Shown: positions 16,754 through 26,310 of the stretch, piece after piece
Position numbering within the stretch: position 1 is the stretch's first letter
Layout of the letters: the number at the start of each line of letters is the position of its first letter
Origin: Planctomycetota bacterium
GTDB lineage: Bacteria > Planctomycetota > Phycisphaerae > SM23-33
Length of the DNA: 64,000 nt
NCBI GenBank assembly: GCA_022705325.1
Contig: JAKJER010000012.1
Location: forward strand, 84,654 to 148,653
Direction: 5' to 3'
Made by a program: the position numbers and the translations under genes
Notes under the pieces: model-generated
The model's input: only the letters and a program-made list of their open reading frames with translations
What the model was told of the DNA's origin: nothing
Databases searched by the model: none

Positions 16754-16954
16754 GAAGCCTTACAGACGGTCGAGGCTGGCGACGTCGGGTGCCCGGTATT
16801 TGATGAACCCGCACTTCATACCATACGTCTAATACCCTATCGGGCAGACATGGCGCAGCGGCCAGGGCATGGGTGGATCTAAGCTTGGCACAGGCTAGCC
16901 GGGGCAGGTGCGCCGTCTTCACGTGATGGTCTGAACGCTTTTCGAGGCCCGCCA

Positions 16955-18580
<1,626 letters not shown>

Positions 18581-18622
18581 TTGGCCGTTGCCGATTGACC
18601 ATCCTCGATTGACTATTGAAGA
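18581..18622. repeat. Heptad repeat array abutting the kinase stop codon
   Basis: Six consecutive 7-nt units starting right after the TAA: TTGGCCG, TTGCCGA, TTGACCA, TCCTCGA, TTGACTA, TTGAAGA. It leads straight into the next palindrome. Confidence 0.6.
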
Positions 18623-18651
18623 ACGCCCACGGAAGGCCTTCCGTGGGCGTT
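18622..18651. terminator. Perfect 30-bp palindrome, family GCCCACGG (copy 2)
   Basis: AACGCCCACGGAAGG (18622-18636) is followed immediately by its exact reverse complement (18637-18651). Its place 42 bases after the kinase stop suggests a terminator function, although no long T-run follows. Confidence 0.65.
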
Positions 18652-18711
18652 GCATTTCGGATGAGACAGGAAAGACGGATCATCTCCTGGGGGGCGCCGG
18701 CGAATGCATTC

Positions 18712-18739
18712 TTTGCCTTGACGACCCATTCCCTATAAT
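18712..18739 (+). promoter_or_regulatory. Putative promoter of the P-type ATPase gene
   Basis: A perfect -10 TATAAT (18734-18739) with a weak -35 TTTGCC (18712-18717) at 16 bp. The nearby TTGACG is only 10 bp from the -10 and cannot be its partner. Confidence 0.45.
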
Positions 18740-18776
18740 GGGCCTGTTTCGCACCTGACGGGAGAACGCCACGACG

Positions 18777-21521
18777 ATGACCCAGACGGCAAACGAGGAT
18801 GTCCAGCAGGTTTCCTGGCATGCCCTGAGCGACGAGGAGGTCCTGGGCCGCGTCCAGGGCGCCCGCGAGGGGCTGGATCAGGCCGAGGTCCGACGGCGAC
18901 TCGACCGCCACGGCCCCAACGCGCTGGAACGTCAGGAGACGGTCGGCTGGCTGACCCTGCTGGGCCGCCAGCTCAACAGCCCGCTGATCTACCTGCTGCT
19001 GGGCGCAGCCGGCGTGTCGGCCGCCACCGGGCACTGGGTGGACGCCGGGGTGATCCTCGGCGTGGTCGTCGCCAACACGATCCTGGGCCTGGTCCAGGAG
19101 CGCCGCGCGGAGCAGGCCCTGGAGGCCTTGCACCACCTGGCCGCCCCGCACGCCCGCGTGCTGCGCGGCGGTCAGGCCACGCAGGTCCCGGCCGACGGGA
19201 TCGTCCCGGGCGACCTGCTGCTGCTGGAGACCGGCGACCGCGTGGCGGCCGACGCCCGCGTCATCGAGGCCGGCGACCTCCACCTCAACGAGTCGGCCCT
19301 GACGGGCGAGTCCCAGCCGGTGGCCAAGGTCGCCGCGCCCGTGCCCGCCGACGCGCCGCTGGCTGAGCGGGCCAACATGGTCTGGACCAGCACGCCTGTC
19401 ACCGCGGGGCGGGGCAAAGCTCTCGTCGTGGCCACCGGCATGCACACCCAGATCGGGCAGATCGCCCGCGAGATGCGTTCCACCACCGCTCAGGAAACCC
19501 CGCTCCAGCGCCGCCTGGCCAAGCTGAGCACCTGGCTGGGTGTGGCGGGCATCGCCCTGGCCGGCGTGATCTTCGGCCTGGGCCTGCTCCGCGGATACGG
19601 CACGATGGAGATGGTCCTGTACGCGGTGGCGGTGGCGGTGTCGGCCATCCCCGAGGGCCTGCCCGCGGTCATCAGCGTCACGCTGGCGATGGGCGTGCAG
19701 CGGATGGCCCGCCACAACGCCATCATCCGCAACCTGCCCGCGGTGGAGACGCTCGGCTCGACCACCGTCATCTGCTCGGACAAGACCGGCACGATCACAC
19801 AGAACGAGATGACCGTGCGGGCGATTTGGACGGCGGAGCAGTCCTACCAAGTGACCGGCGGCGGATACGAGGGCAAAGGGGAGATCATTCCACAAGCAGC
19901 GGACCCAAGCCCACGGGAGGCCTCCCGTGGGCTTTCCGCTGACACCGCCCCGCCGGCGCTGCGCCGCCTGCTGGAGGTCGGCGCGATGTGCAACAACGCC
20001 CGCCTGCAACGCGACGAGGAAGGCGCCCCCATGGTCGGCACGCCCACCGAGGGCGCCATCCTGGCTGCCTCGGCCAAGGCGGGCCTGACGTCCGAACGGC
20101 TTGACCGGGACTTCCCCCGCCTGCACGAGCTGCCCTTCAGCAGCGAGAAGAAGTACATGGCCACCCTGCACGCACAGGGCGACGGGCGGCGGCTCTGCGT
20201 GAAGGGCGCCCCCGACCGGGTGCTGGACTTCTGCACCCACGTGCTGGTGGGCGGCGAGCGGGTGGAGTTGGACGAGTCGCGCCGCCAGGAGGTCCGCCAA
20301 GCCAACGCGGAGCTGTCGGGGCGGGCCATGCGCGTCATCGCCGGCGCCTACCGCGAAGGGCTCTCCGGCGCCGACGCGATCCGGGACGAGGACGCGACGG
20401 CGGGCCTGACGCTGGCCGGGCTGTGGGGGATCGTCGACCCGCCGCGGGAGGAGGCCGCCCGGGCCGTCGGGGACGCCCAGCGGGCGGGCATCCGCGTGGT
20501 TATGATCACCGGCGACCACGCCGTCACCGCCGCCGCCATCGCCCAGCAGGTGGGCATCGCCCCGCCCGGCTCGCAGGCCGTCGCGGGCAGCGAGATCGAC
20601 GACATGGACGAGCCCGCGTTGGCGGCCAAGGCCCGCGAGATCGGTGTGTTCGCCCGCGTCTCGCCCGCCCACAAGGTGAAGATCCTCCGCGCCCTCCAGG
20701 CCGAAGGCGAGGTCGTCGCCATGACCGGCGACGGCGTGAACGACGGCCCGGCCCTGCGGGGCGCCCACATCGGCATCGCCATGGGGCGAACCGGCACCGA
20801 GGTGGCCAAGGAAGCCAGCGACATGATCCTCACCGACGATAACTTCGCCACGATCGTCCAGGCCGTCGAGGAGGGGCGGGTCATCTTCAACAACCTCCGC
20901 CGCGTCGCCTTCTTCCTCATCGCCACCAACCTCGGCGAAATCCTCACCCTCGGCGCCGCCCTCATGTTCGGCCTGCCTCTGCCCCTCACCGCCGTCATGA
21001 TCCTCTGGGTCAACCTGGTCACCGACGGGGCGGCCACCGTCCCGCTCGGCATGGAACGCCGGCACCGAAACGTCCTGAGCCAGAGGCCCCGCCTCATCAC
21101 CGCCGGGCTCCTGGACCGCCCCGCCATCCTCCGCATCGCCCTCCTGTCCAGCATGATGGCCGTCGGCACGCTGCTCCAGTTCTACCTCGAATTGATCTCC
21201 GCCCGCGCCGACGCCCTGATCCACGCCCAGACGATGGCCTTCACCACCCTGTCGGCCTTCCAGTGGTTCCAGGCCTTCAACGCCCGCTCCAGGCACGAGT
21301 CCGTCTTCGCCATCGGCCTGCTTACCAACCGCTGGCTCCTGGGCGGGATCGCCGCCGCCGTCGCCCTCCAGTTCCTGGCCGTCCAGACGCCGCTGGGCAA
21401 CTCCCTGTTCAAGACCGTCCCGCTCTCGGCGATCGACTGGCTGCTGATCGTCGCCACCGCCTCCAGCATCCTGGTCATCGAAGAAGTGCTCAAGCGCTTC
21501 CGGCCTATCCGCGAACCCTGA
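18777..21521 (+). CDS. P2-type cation-transporting ATPase
   Basis: A 914-aa P-type ATPase of the Ca2+/Na+,K+ (type II) group. It has an N-terminal cation ATPase domain, an actuator domain with the T-G-E-S loop (SALTGESQPVAK), M4 with the PEGLP core, and the phosphorylation site CSD335KTGTITQNE. The nucleotide domain has PFSSEKKYM and KGAPD, followed by ITGDHAVTA, a hinge variant TGDGVNDGPALRGAH (usually NDAPAL...AD) and M6 NLVTDGAATVPLG. Ca2+ or Mn2+ export is plausible; the cation cannot be fixed from sequence. A 28-bp palindrome is embedded in frame at residues 377-386, between the P-site and the nucleotide domain. Confidence 0.93.
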   Translation: MTQTANEDVQQVSWHALSDEEVLGRVQGAREGLDQAEVRRRLDRHGPNALERQETVGWLTLLGRQLNSPLIYLLLGAAGVSAATGHWVDAGVILGVVVANTILGLVQERRAEQALEALHHLAAPHARVLRGGQATQVPADGIVPGDLLLLETGDRVAADARVIEAGDLHLNESALTGESQPVAKVAAPVPADAPLAERANMVWTSTPVTAGRGKALVVATGMHTQIGQIAREMRSTTAQETPLQRRLAKLSTWLGVAGIALAGVIFGLGLLRGYGTMEMVLYAVAVAVSAIPEGLPAVISVTLAMGVQRMARHNAIIRNLPAVETLGSTTVICSDKTGTITQNEMTVRAIWTAEQSYQVTGGGYEGKGEIIPQAADPSPREASRGLSADTAPPALRRLLEVGAMCNNARLQRDEEGAPMVGTPTEGAILAASAKAGLTSERLDRDFPRLHELPFSSEKKYMATLHAQGDGRRLCVKGAPDRVLDFCTHVLVGGERVELDESRRQEVRQANAELSGRAMRVIAGAYREGLSGADAIRDEDATAGLTLAGLWGIVDPPREEAARAVGDAQRAGIRVVMITGDHAVTAAAIAQQVGIAPPGSQAVAGSEIDDMDEPALAAKAREIGVFARVSPAHKVKILRALQAEGEVVAMTGDGVNDGPALRGAHIGIAMGRTGTEVAKEASDMILTDDNFATIVQAVEEGRVIFNNLRRVAFFLIATNLGEILTLGAALMFGLPLPLTAVMILWVNLVTDGAATVPLGMERRHRNVLSQRPRLITAGLLDRPAILRIALLSSMMAVGTLLQFYLELISARADALIHAQTMAFTTLSAFQWFQAFNARSRHESVFAIGLLTNRWLLGGIAAAVALQFLAVQTPLGNSLFKTVPLSAIDWLLIVATASSILVIEEVLKRFRPIREP
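19907..19934. repeat. Perfect 28-bp palindrome inside the ATPase gene, family GCCCACGG (copy 3)
   Basis: AAGCCCACGGGAGG (19907-19920) is directly followed by its exact reverse complement (19921-19934). It is read in frame as residues 377-386 (PSPREASRGL) and breaks no motif. The sequence is nearly that of the intergenic copies at 13121, 18622 and 23125. Confidence 0.85.
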
Positions 21522-21552
21522 AGCGAACGTACGATACCAGGCAGGAGATTCC

Positions 21553-23085
21553 ATGACGAAACACATCGTACCACTGCTGGCGAACCTGTTCTTTGTCGCG
21601 TCTCTTGCCGGCGCCGCCCAAGAGAAGCCGAACATCCTCTTCATCATGTCCGACGACCACACGACGCAGGCGTTCGGCGTGTACGGCAGCCGCCTGGCGA
21701 AACTGGACCCGACGCCGAACATCGACCGTCTGGCCAACCATGGCATGCGGTTCGATCGCGTGTACTGCAACAACTCGATCTGCACGCCCAGCCGCGCCAG
21801 CATCATCACCGGGCAGTACTCGCAAACCAACGGGGTGCTCGATCTGAACGGCAGTATCGCGCCGGACAGACAGTACCTGCCCATGGAGATCAAGAAGGCC
21901 GGATATCAAACGGCAATGATTGGCAAGTGGCACCTGAAGCAGGAGCCGGCGGCCTTTGATTACTACTGCGTGCTGCCGGGACAGGGATCGTATTTCGATC
22001 CGACATTTCGCGTGCGCGGGACAAAGAACTGGCCTGGCAACACCATCCGTAAACAGGGGCAGCACTCCAGCGACGCCATCACGGATATCAGTCTGGAATG
22101 GCTCAAACATGGGCGCGACAAGGGCAAGCCCTTTCTTCTGATGCACCACTTCAAGGCGCCGCACGACATGTTCCAGAACGCCCCGCGATATGACAGGTAC
22201 CTTGAGAATGTCGAGATCCCCGAACCGGCCAACCTGCACGGCCAGCCCGCGGAGGGATTCGGTTCAATCGCCACCCGGCCGTATGGCGCGGGCGTGACCA
22301 AGGCGCACCCGAGCTGGGGGCTCGCCCGGAAACTCGGCGTTGCCCAGGATATCCCCGAACCGGAGCACGGGAAACTGGCCTATCAGAAGTATCTCAAGCG
22401 ATATCTGCGATGCGTCAAGGGCGTCGATGACAACGTCAAACGCATCGTCGATTACCTCACGGAGACGGGCGAGTTGGAGAACACCGTCATCCTCTACACC
22501 GGTGACCAGGGCTTCTTCCTCGGCGAGCATGATTTCATGGACAAACGCTGGATGTATGAGGAAGCGTTTCGCATGCCGTTTATCGTCCACTGGCCCAAAG
22601 GCGTCAAAGCCGGCAAGGTCAACGACTGGCTCATCAACAATACGGATTTCGCCCCGACGATCCTCGAACTGGCCGGCGTCGAGAAGACGCCCGATTACAT
22701 GCAGGGCCGGAGTTTCGCCGCTGCGCTGAGGGGCGGCGCCAAGCCCGATGACTGGCGCAAGGCGACCTACTACCGCTACTGGATGCACATGGCCCACGCC
22801 CTTCAAGTCCCCGCCCATTTCGGCATCCGAAGCGACCGCTACAAGCTGATCTTCTTTTACGGAATCAACCCAAACGGGCGAGGCCAGCAAACGCCGGCGG
22901 CCTGGGAGTTCTACGATCTCCAGCGCGATCCTGCGGAAATGAGAAACGAATACTCCAACCCGGAATGCAGGAAGATCATAGCCGAGATGAAGATCCTGCT
23001 CAAACAGACCCGCGAAGAGTTGAACGAAACCGATGCGAAGTACCCCGCCGTGCAGGCGATCATCGATGCACATTGGGACAAGTGA
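21553..23085 (+). CDS. Secreted formylglycine-dependent sulfatase (S1 family)
   Basis: The 510-aa protein has a signal peptide (about 1-22). The metal-binding start is NILFIMSDDHTTQAFG, the C-x-P-S-R signature is C77-T-P-S-R81 in NNSICTPSRASIITG (Cys becomes formylglycine), then IGKWHLK, and the second metal site is YTGDQGFFLGEHD. Length and order are typical of planctomycete choline/iduronate-type sulfatases that desulfate polysaccharides in the periplasm; substrate unknown. It needs a formylglycine-generating enzyme, not present in the window. AGGAG is 7 bases upstream. G+C is lower than in neighbouring genes. It is convergent with the next gene. Confidence 0.94.
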   Translation: MTKHIVPLLANLFFVASLAGAAQEKPNILFIMSDDHTTQAFGVYGSRLAKLDPTPNIDRLANHGMRFDRVYCNNSICTPSRASIITGQYSQTNGVLDLNGSIAPDRQYLPMEIKKAGYQTAMIGKWHLKQEPAAFDYYCVLPGQGSYFDPTFRVRGTKNWPGNTIRKQGQHSSDAITDISLEWLKHGRDKGKPFLLMHHFKAPHDMFQNAPRYDRYLENVEIPEPANLHGQPAEGFGSIATRPYGAGVTKAHPSWGLARKLGVAQDIPEPEHGKLAYQKYLKRYLRCVKGVDDNVKRIVDYLTETGELENTVILYTGDQGFFLGEHDFMDKRWMYEEAFRMPFIVHWPKGVKAGKVNDWLINNTDFAPTILELAGVEKTPDYMQGRSFAAALRGGAKPDDWRKATYYRYWMHMAHALQVPAHFGIRSDRYKLIFFYGINPNGRGQQTPAAWEFYDLQRDPAEMRNEYSNPECRKIIAEMKILLKQTREELNETDAKYPAVQAIIDAHWDK

Positions 23086-23124
23086 AACGGTGGAGTGTCG
23101 TATCGCCTGTGAAGGTCCGGAAAC

Positions 23125-23160
23125 GTCAAAAGCCCACGGAGCTTGCCGTGGGCTCTTGAC
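23125..23160. terminator. Bidirectional terminator-like palindrome, family GCCCACGG (copy 4)
   Basis: GTCAAAAGCCCACGG (23125-23139) pairs with CCGTGGGCTCTTGAC (23146-23160), a 15-bp stem with one mismatch and a 6-base loop. It sits midway between the ends of two convergent genes (23085 and 23185), the position expected for a shared terminator. Confidence 0.7.
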
Positions 23161-23184
23161 GTCTTGAGTCCTTCTTGTCCCTTC

Positions 23185-24645
23185 TCAGACTTTGTCGGGC
23201 GCCGGCGGCTCGAAGCCTTCGCGGTACGGCTCGCGGAGCATCTTATTGGCCTCGTCGGCCCGCTCGCCGGTGAACGTCTCGGTCTTGGGGTCGAAGCTCA
23301 GCCACGGCCCGACGGTGTACTGGGCCTTGTCCTCGGGCACGCCGGCAGCGCCGCGCATCATCTCGTGCAGGGCCATGAACTGCTCGGCCGCGTCCTTGTT
23401 GTCGCCGAAGCGTCCGGCCTTGGCGTTGAAGGGGACCTTCTCGCCCAGGCGGTAGGAGATGTTCATCAGGTGCCCGGGCAGGCAGGAGTAGTGGCTGGTG
23501 ACCATGTCGGCATTGGACATCTCGGGCTTGTTGGCGCGGCAGGCGGCGATGAAGCTGCCGAACGCCCCGCCCGGGGTGATCTGGACCTTGTCGGTCTTGA
23601 CCTTCTCGCCCTTGGTGCTGCCCTTGGGGAAGTACTCGCCCTTGACGATCTTCCCGCCGTCGGCGAAGTAGAAGTAGTTGTCCACCTGGGCGACGTAGCC
23701 CTTGTGCCCGTAGTTGCGGACGTTGAAGAACATCCACTGCCCGTTGGGGAACTCGGCCAACCCGAACATCGTGTTGGGCGTCTGGCCCTGGTCGTCCCAC
23801 ATGAACCGCCCGCCCAGGGCCATCACGCGCACCGGTGCGGTCAGCGAGGGGTCCAGGGCCCAGCGGGCCACGTCGAGCTGGTGCGTGCCCTGGTTGTTCA
23901 GCTCGCCGTTGCCCGTCGCCCAGAACCAGTGCCAGTTGTAGTGCACGTAGTTGGGGTGGAACTTGTCCAGGCAGGCCGGGCCGCGCCACAGGTCCCAGTC
24001 GAGGGTGGCCGGCGGGTCGCAGAAGTCCTTGTGCCCGATCCCGCCGCGGGACTTGCAGGCCAGGCCGTGCGATATCTTCAGCTTGCCGAACTTGCCCTCC
24101 TGGATCGCCTTCATCAGCGAGGCCCGCCCGTCGCTGCTGCGCTGCTGCGTGCCGTGCTGGATGACCGTCTTGTACTTCTTGGCCGCCGCCACGGCCACCT
24201 GCCCCTGGTACACGTCGTGGCAGGCGGGCTTCTCCACGTAGCAGTGCTTGCCCGCCTGGGCCGACCAGATCACCATCAACGCGTGCCAGTGGTTGGGGCT
24301 GGCCGTCGAGATCGCGTCGAGGTTCTTGTCCTCCAGCGCCTTGCGGACGTCGGTGAGGCAGACGGTCGGGCAGTCGGGCTGTTTCTTTTTCACGTCGCTC
24401 AGGCGCCGCTCGAGCACCTTCTTGTCCGGGTCGATCAGGTAGGCCAGTTCCACGTCCTTCATGCCCTGGTAGGCGCCCACGTGGCTCATGCCCCGCCCGT
24501 TCACGCCGGCCACCCCGATCCGCAGGCGGTCGTTGGCGCCCAGCACCCGCGCGTAGCTGCGGGCATCGAGCATGGGGATGGTGGCGGCCGCGGCGGCCGA
24601 GCCCAGGGCGCCTTTCAGGAACGATCGACGATTGAGTGCGTGCAT
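23185..24645 (-). CDS. Tat-exported Gfo/Idh/MocA family oxidoreductase
   Basis: The 486-aa protein starts with a Tat signal (NRRSFLKGALGSAAAAA). The NAD-binding Rossmann domain carries G-x-N-G-x-G in VAGVNGRGMSH, and the family motif EKPACHD gives the substrate-binding Lys. The C-terminal alpha/beta domain has the GTQQRSSDGRASLM block. Such exported Gfo/Idh/MocA proteins with tightly held NAD(P) are abundant in planctomycetes and are thought to act on sugars or glycosides in the periplasm; the exact reaction is unknown. AAAGGG precedes the ATG. Confidence 0.92.
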   Translation of the reverse strand: MHALNRRSFLKGALGSAAAAATIPMLDARSYARVLGANDRLRIGVAGVNGRGMSHVGAYQGMKDVELAYLIDPDKKVLERRLSDVKKKQPDCPTVCLTDVRKALEDKNLDAISTASPNHWHALMVIWSAQAGKHCYVEKPACHDVYQGQVAVAAAKKYKTVIQHGTQQRSSDGRASLMKAIQEGKFGKLKISHGLACKSRGGIGHKDFCDPPATLDWDLWRGPACLDKFHPNYVHYNWHWFWATGNGELNNQGTHQLDVARWALDPSLTAPVRVMALGGRFMWDDQGQTPNTMFGLAEFPNGQWMFFNVRNYGHKGYVAQVDNYFYFADGGKIVKGEYFPKGSTKGEKVKTDKVQITPGGAFGSFIAACRANKPEMSNADMVTSHYSCLPGHLMNISYRLGEKVPFNAKAGRFGDNKDAAEQFMALHEMMRGAAGVPEDKAQYTVGPWLSFDPKTETFTGERADEANKMLREPYREGFEPPAPDKV

Positions 24646-24744
24646 GATGGACCCTTTCGATTTGAGGGTTATCGGCTTCGGATACGCCGGTTTAACGCCC
24701 CGATGAACAAGCCCATTGCACCGGCGGGAAATGGGGCTCTCCGG

Positions 24745-24772
24745 TTGACAGGTTCGCTCGCCATGGTAGGAT
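24745..24772 (+). promoter_or_regulatory. Promoter of the PEP-CTERM protein gene
   Basis: TTGACA (24745-24750), 16 bp, TAGGAT (24767-24772), followed by a leader of about 120 bases before the ATG at 24900. I see no known regulatory RNA in the leader. Confidence 0.55.
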
Positions 24773-24899
24773 AGACCCCCGGAGAAGCGGTCTTCCCTGT
24801 TCAGGCAGCCCCGACCGCAGCATGTCGCTGGAATCTGCGGCCGGGTTTTGGCCTGAACACACGGTTGACATAGACCCAGTTTACCTAAGGAGCGAGCGA

Positions 24900-26216
24900 A
24901 TGGACGGTATCAGGACAATCATGGCGACGGTGGCGGTGCTGGCGGTCTGGGTGGGTATGGCCCAGGCGGGATTCGTGGATAACTTCGACCAGGCGGCGTT
25001 TGACGCCCGCTGGGGACTGGATACGCCCAACCCGGCTCTGGGCGACATCACGCTGGACACGGTGAATGATTGGGCGCACTTCCAGGCGTATGGGAACACG
25101 GACATGTGGGGCAGCCGCAATAACGCCCCGATCCTGTGGACTCCCTCGCCCGCGGGGGACTTCTACATCGAGACCCGAGTGACGATGCCCGCGGCGCAGA
25201 ACGGAACCGTCTCGGGCCTGGTGGTCTACGGCGACGGCGTCGGCAGCGACGACGGCGAAAAGCCGAACTTCTCGGTCGGGCTGGATCAGTGGGGCGCGGC
25301 CCATGTGAAGATTCAGGGCCTGGGCACGAACAACCCGGCCACGGCGATCCCGGTGCCGGCAGGGCAGGCCTGGCTGCGTCTGGAAGTGGACCGGGACGGC
25401 GGCGTGGGCGGCGTGGATCGTTATAGCGCCTTGTACAAGCTCAACGCGGGCGATCCGTGGCAGCACCTGGCCATCCTGGACCGCGACGTGCCCAACGCCC
25501 GGATGGGCCTGGTTATGAAGACCAGCGACAGGAGCAGGTCTTCCGACTTCAGCTACGCCGCCAGCGGCGAGTTGGCCCCGGCGGCCCCCGTCTGGAACCT
25601 CTGGAGCGTGGACATCCAGGGTAGCGGCAGTCCCGTAACAATGACCGGGCGTGAGGCCGCTTTCGGGCGAGGCAACATCTGGAACGCCTTCAATGTGGCC
25701 CACCATTCAGGCACGAGCCTCGATCCGTCGATGGCCCTGGTGGACAGCGAGGGCAACCCCTCCGGAGCGACCTTCTCCATAACCGGGAGGGTCTCGGGCT
25801 ACAACGCCAACGTGAGCGACCCCCTTGGCCAGGATTACCTGTTCATCAACGCGGGCAGTTCCGCCGCAAACCTGGACTGGGCCATCAGCGGCCTGACGCC
25901 GAACTTCTTGTACGACTTGTATATCTACGGCGCGATCGGCGGCTCGCGCGATTTCAACATGCTCATCGACTCCGACGGAGACGGCGACCTGAGCGACGAG
26001 ATCGCCCGCAACGTGGGCACGAGCGGATTGCTGTTTGACGGGCTGCTGCCCAACGATCAGGGCGTCATCATCGGGCAGATGCTCAACAACAACCGCGAGG
26101 GCAACTGGAGCGGCTTCCAGATCGCCCAGGTCTCCGACGTGCCCGAGCCGGCCACCCTGGCCCTGATCGCCCTGGCCTCGGCCGGGATCGGCGGCTACGT
26201 CCGCCGGCGGCGGTAG
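24900..26216 (+). CDS. PEP-CTERM sorting-domain protein with a lectin-like domain
   Basis: A 438-aa secreted protein. After a signal peptide (to about residue 23, VGMAQA), a jelly-roll-like domain (about 25-220) has features of a concanavalin-type fold (FVDNFDQAAFDARW, WAHFQAYGNTDMW). A second beta-rich domain follows. The C-terminus is a textbook PEP-CTERM signal: VPEPATLALIALASAG followed by a basic YVRRRR tail, used by an exosortase for surface attachment. No exosortase lies in the window. TAAGGAG is 7 bases before the chosen ATG; the frame is open further upstream but lacks support. Confidence 0.9.
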   Translation: MDGIRTIMATVAVLAVWVGMAQAGFVDNFDQAAFDARWGLDTPNPALGDITLDTVNDWAHFQAYGNTDMWGSRNNAPILWTPSPAGDFYIETRVTMPAAQNGTVSGLVVYGDGVGSDDGEKPNFSVGLDQWGAAHVKIQGLGTNNPATAIPVPAGQAWLRLEVDRDGGVGGVDRYSALYKLNAGDPWQHLAILDRDVPNARMGLVMKTSDRSRSSDFSYAASGELAPAAPVWNLWSVDIQGSGSPVTMTGREAAFGRGNIWNAFNVAHHSGTSLDPSMALVDSEGNPSGATFSITGRVSGYNANVSDPLGQDYLFINAGSSAANLDWAISGLTPNFLYDLYIYGAIGGSRDFNMLIDSDGDGDLSDEIARNVGTSGLLFDGLLPNDQGVIIGQMLNNNREGNWSGFQIAQVSDVPEPATLALIALASAGIGGYVRRRR

Positions 26217-26257
26217 CCGGCGGTTGATTGTTTCGTGCCGGTCTGCGATGCTGACGG

Positions 26258-26284
26258 GGGTGGCGCCCACAAAAGGCGCCACCC
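26258..26284. terminator. Hairpin after the PEP-CTERM gene
   Basis: GGGTGGCGCC (26258-26267) and GGCGCCACCC (26275-26284) form a perfect 10-bp stem around CACAAAA, 41 bases after the stop. There is no strong T-run. Confidence 0.55.
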
Positions 26285-26310
26285 GAACGCAAGCATCGAG
26301 AGGTCTTGGC

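Noticed and set aside
16757..16900. Possible tRNA or small RNA in the spacer before the FHA kinase
   Set aside because: No cloverleaf arms and no T-loop GGTTCGA pattern could be found on either strand.
18715..18739. TTGACG plus TATAAT as one promoter
   Set aside because: The two hexamers are only 10 bp apart; the -10 must pair with a weaker -35 further upstream.
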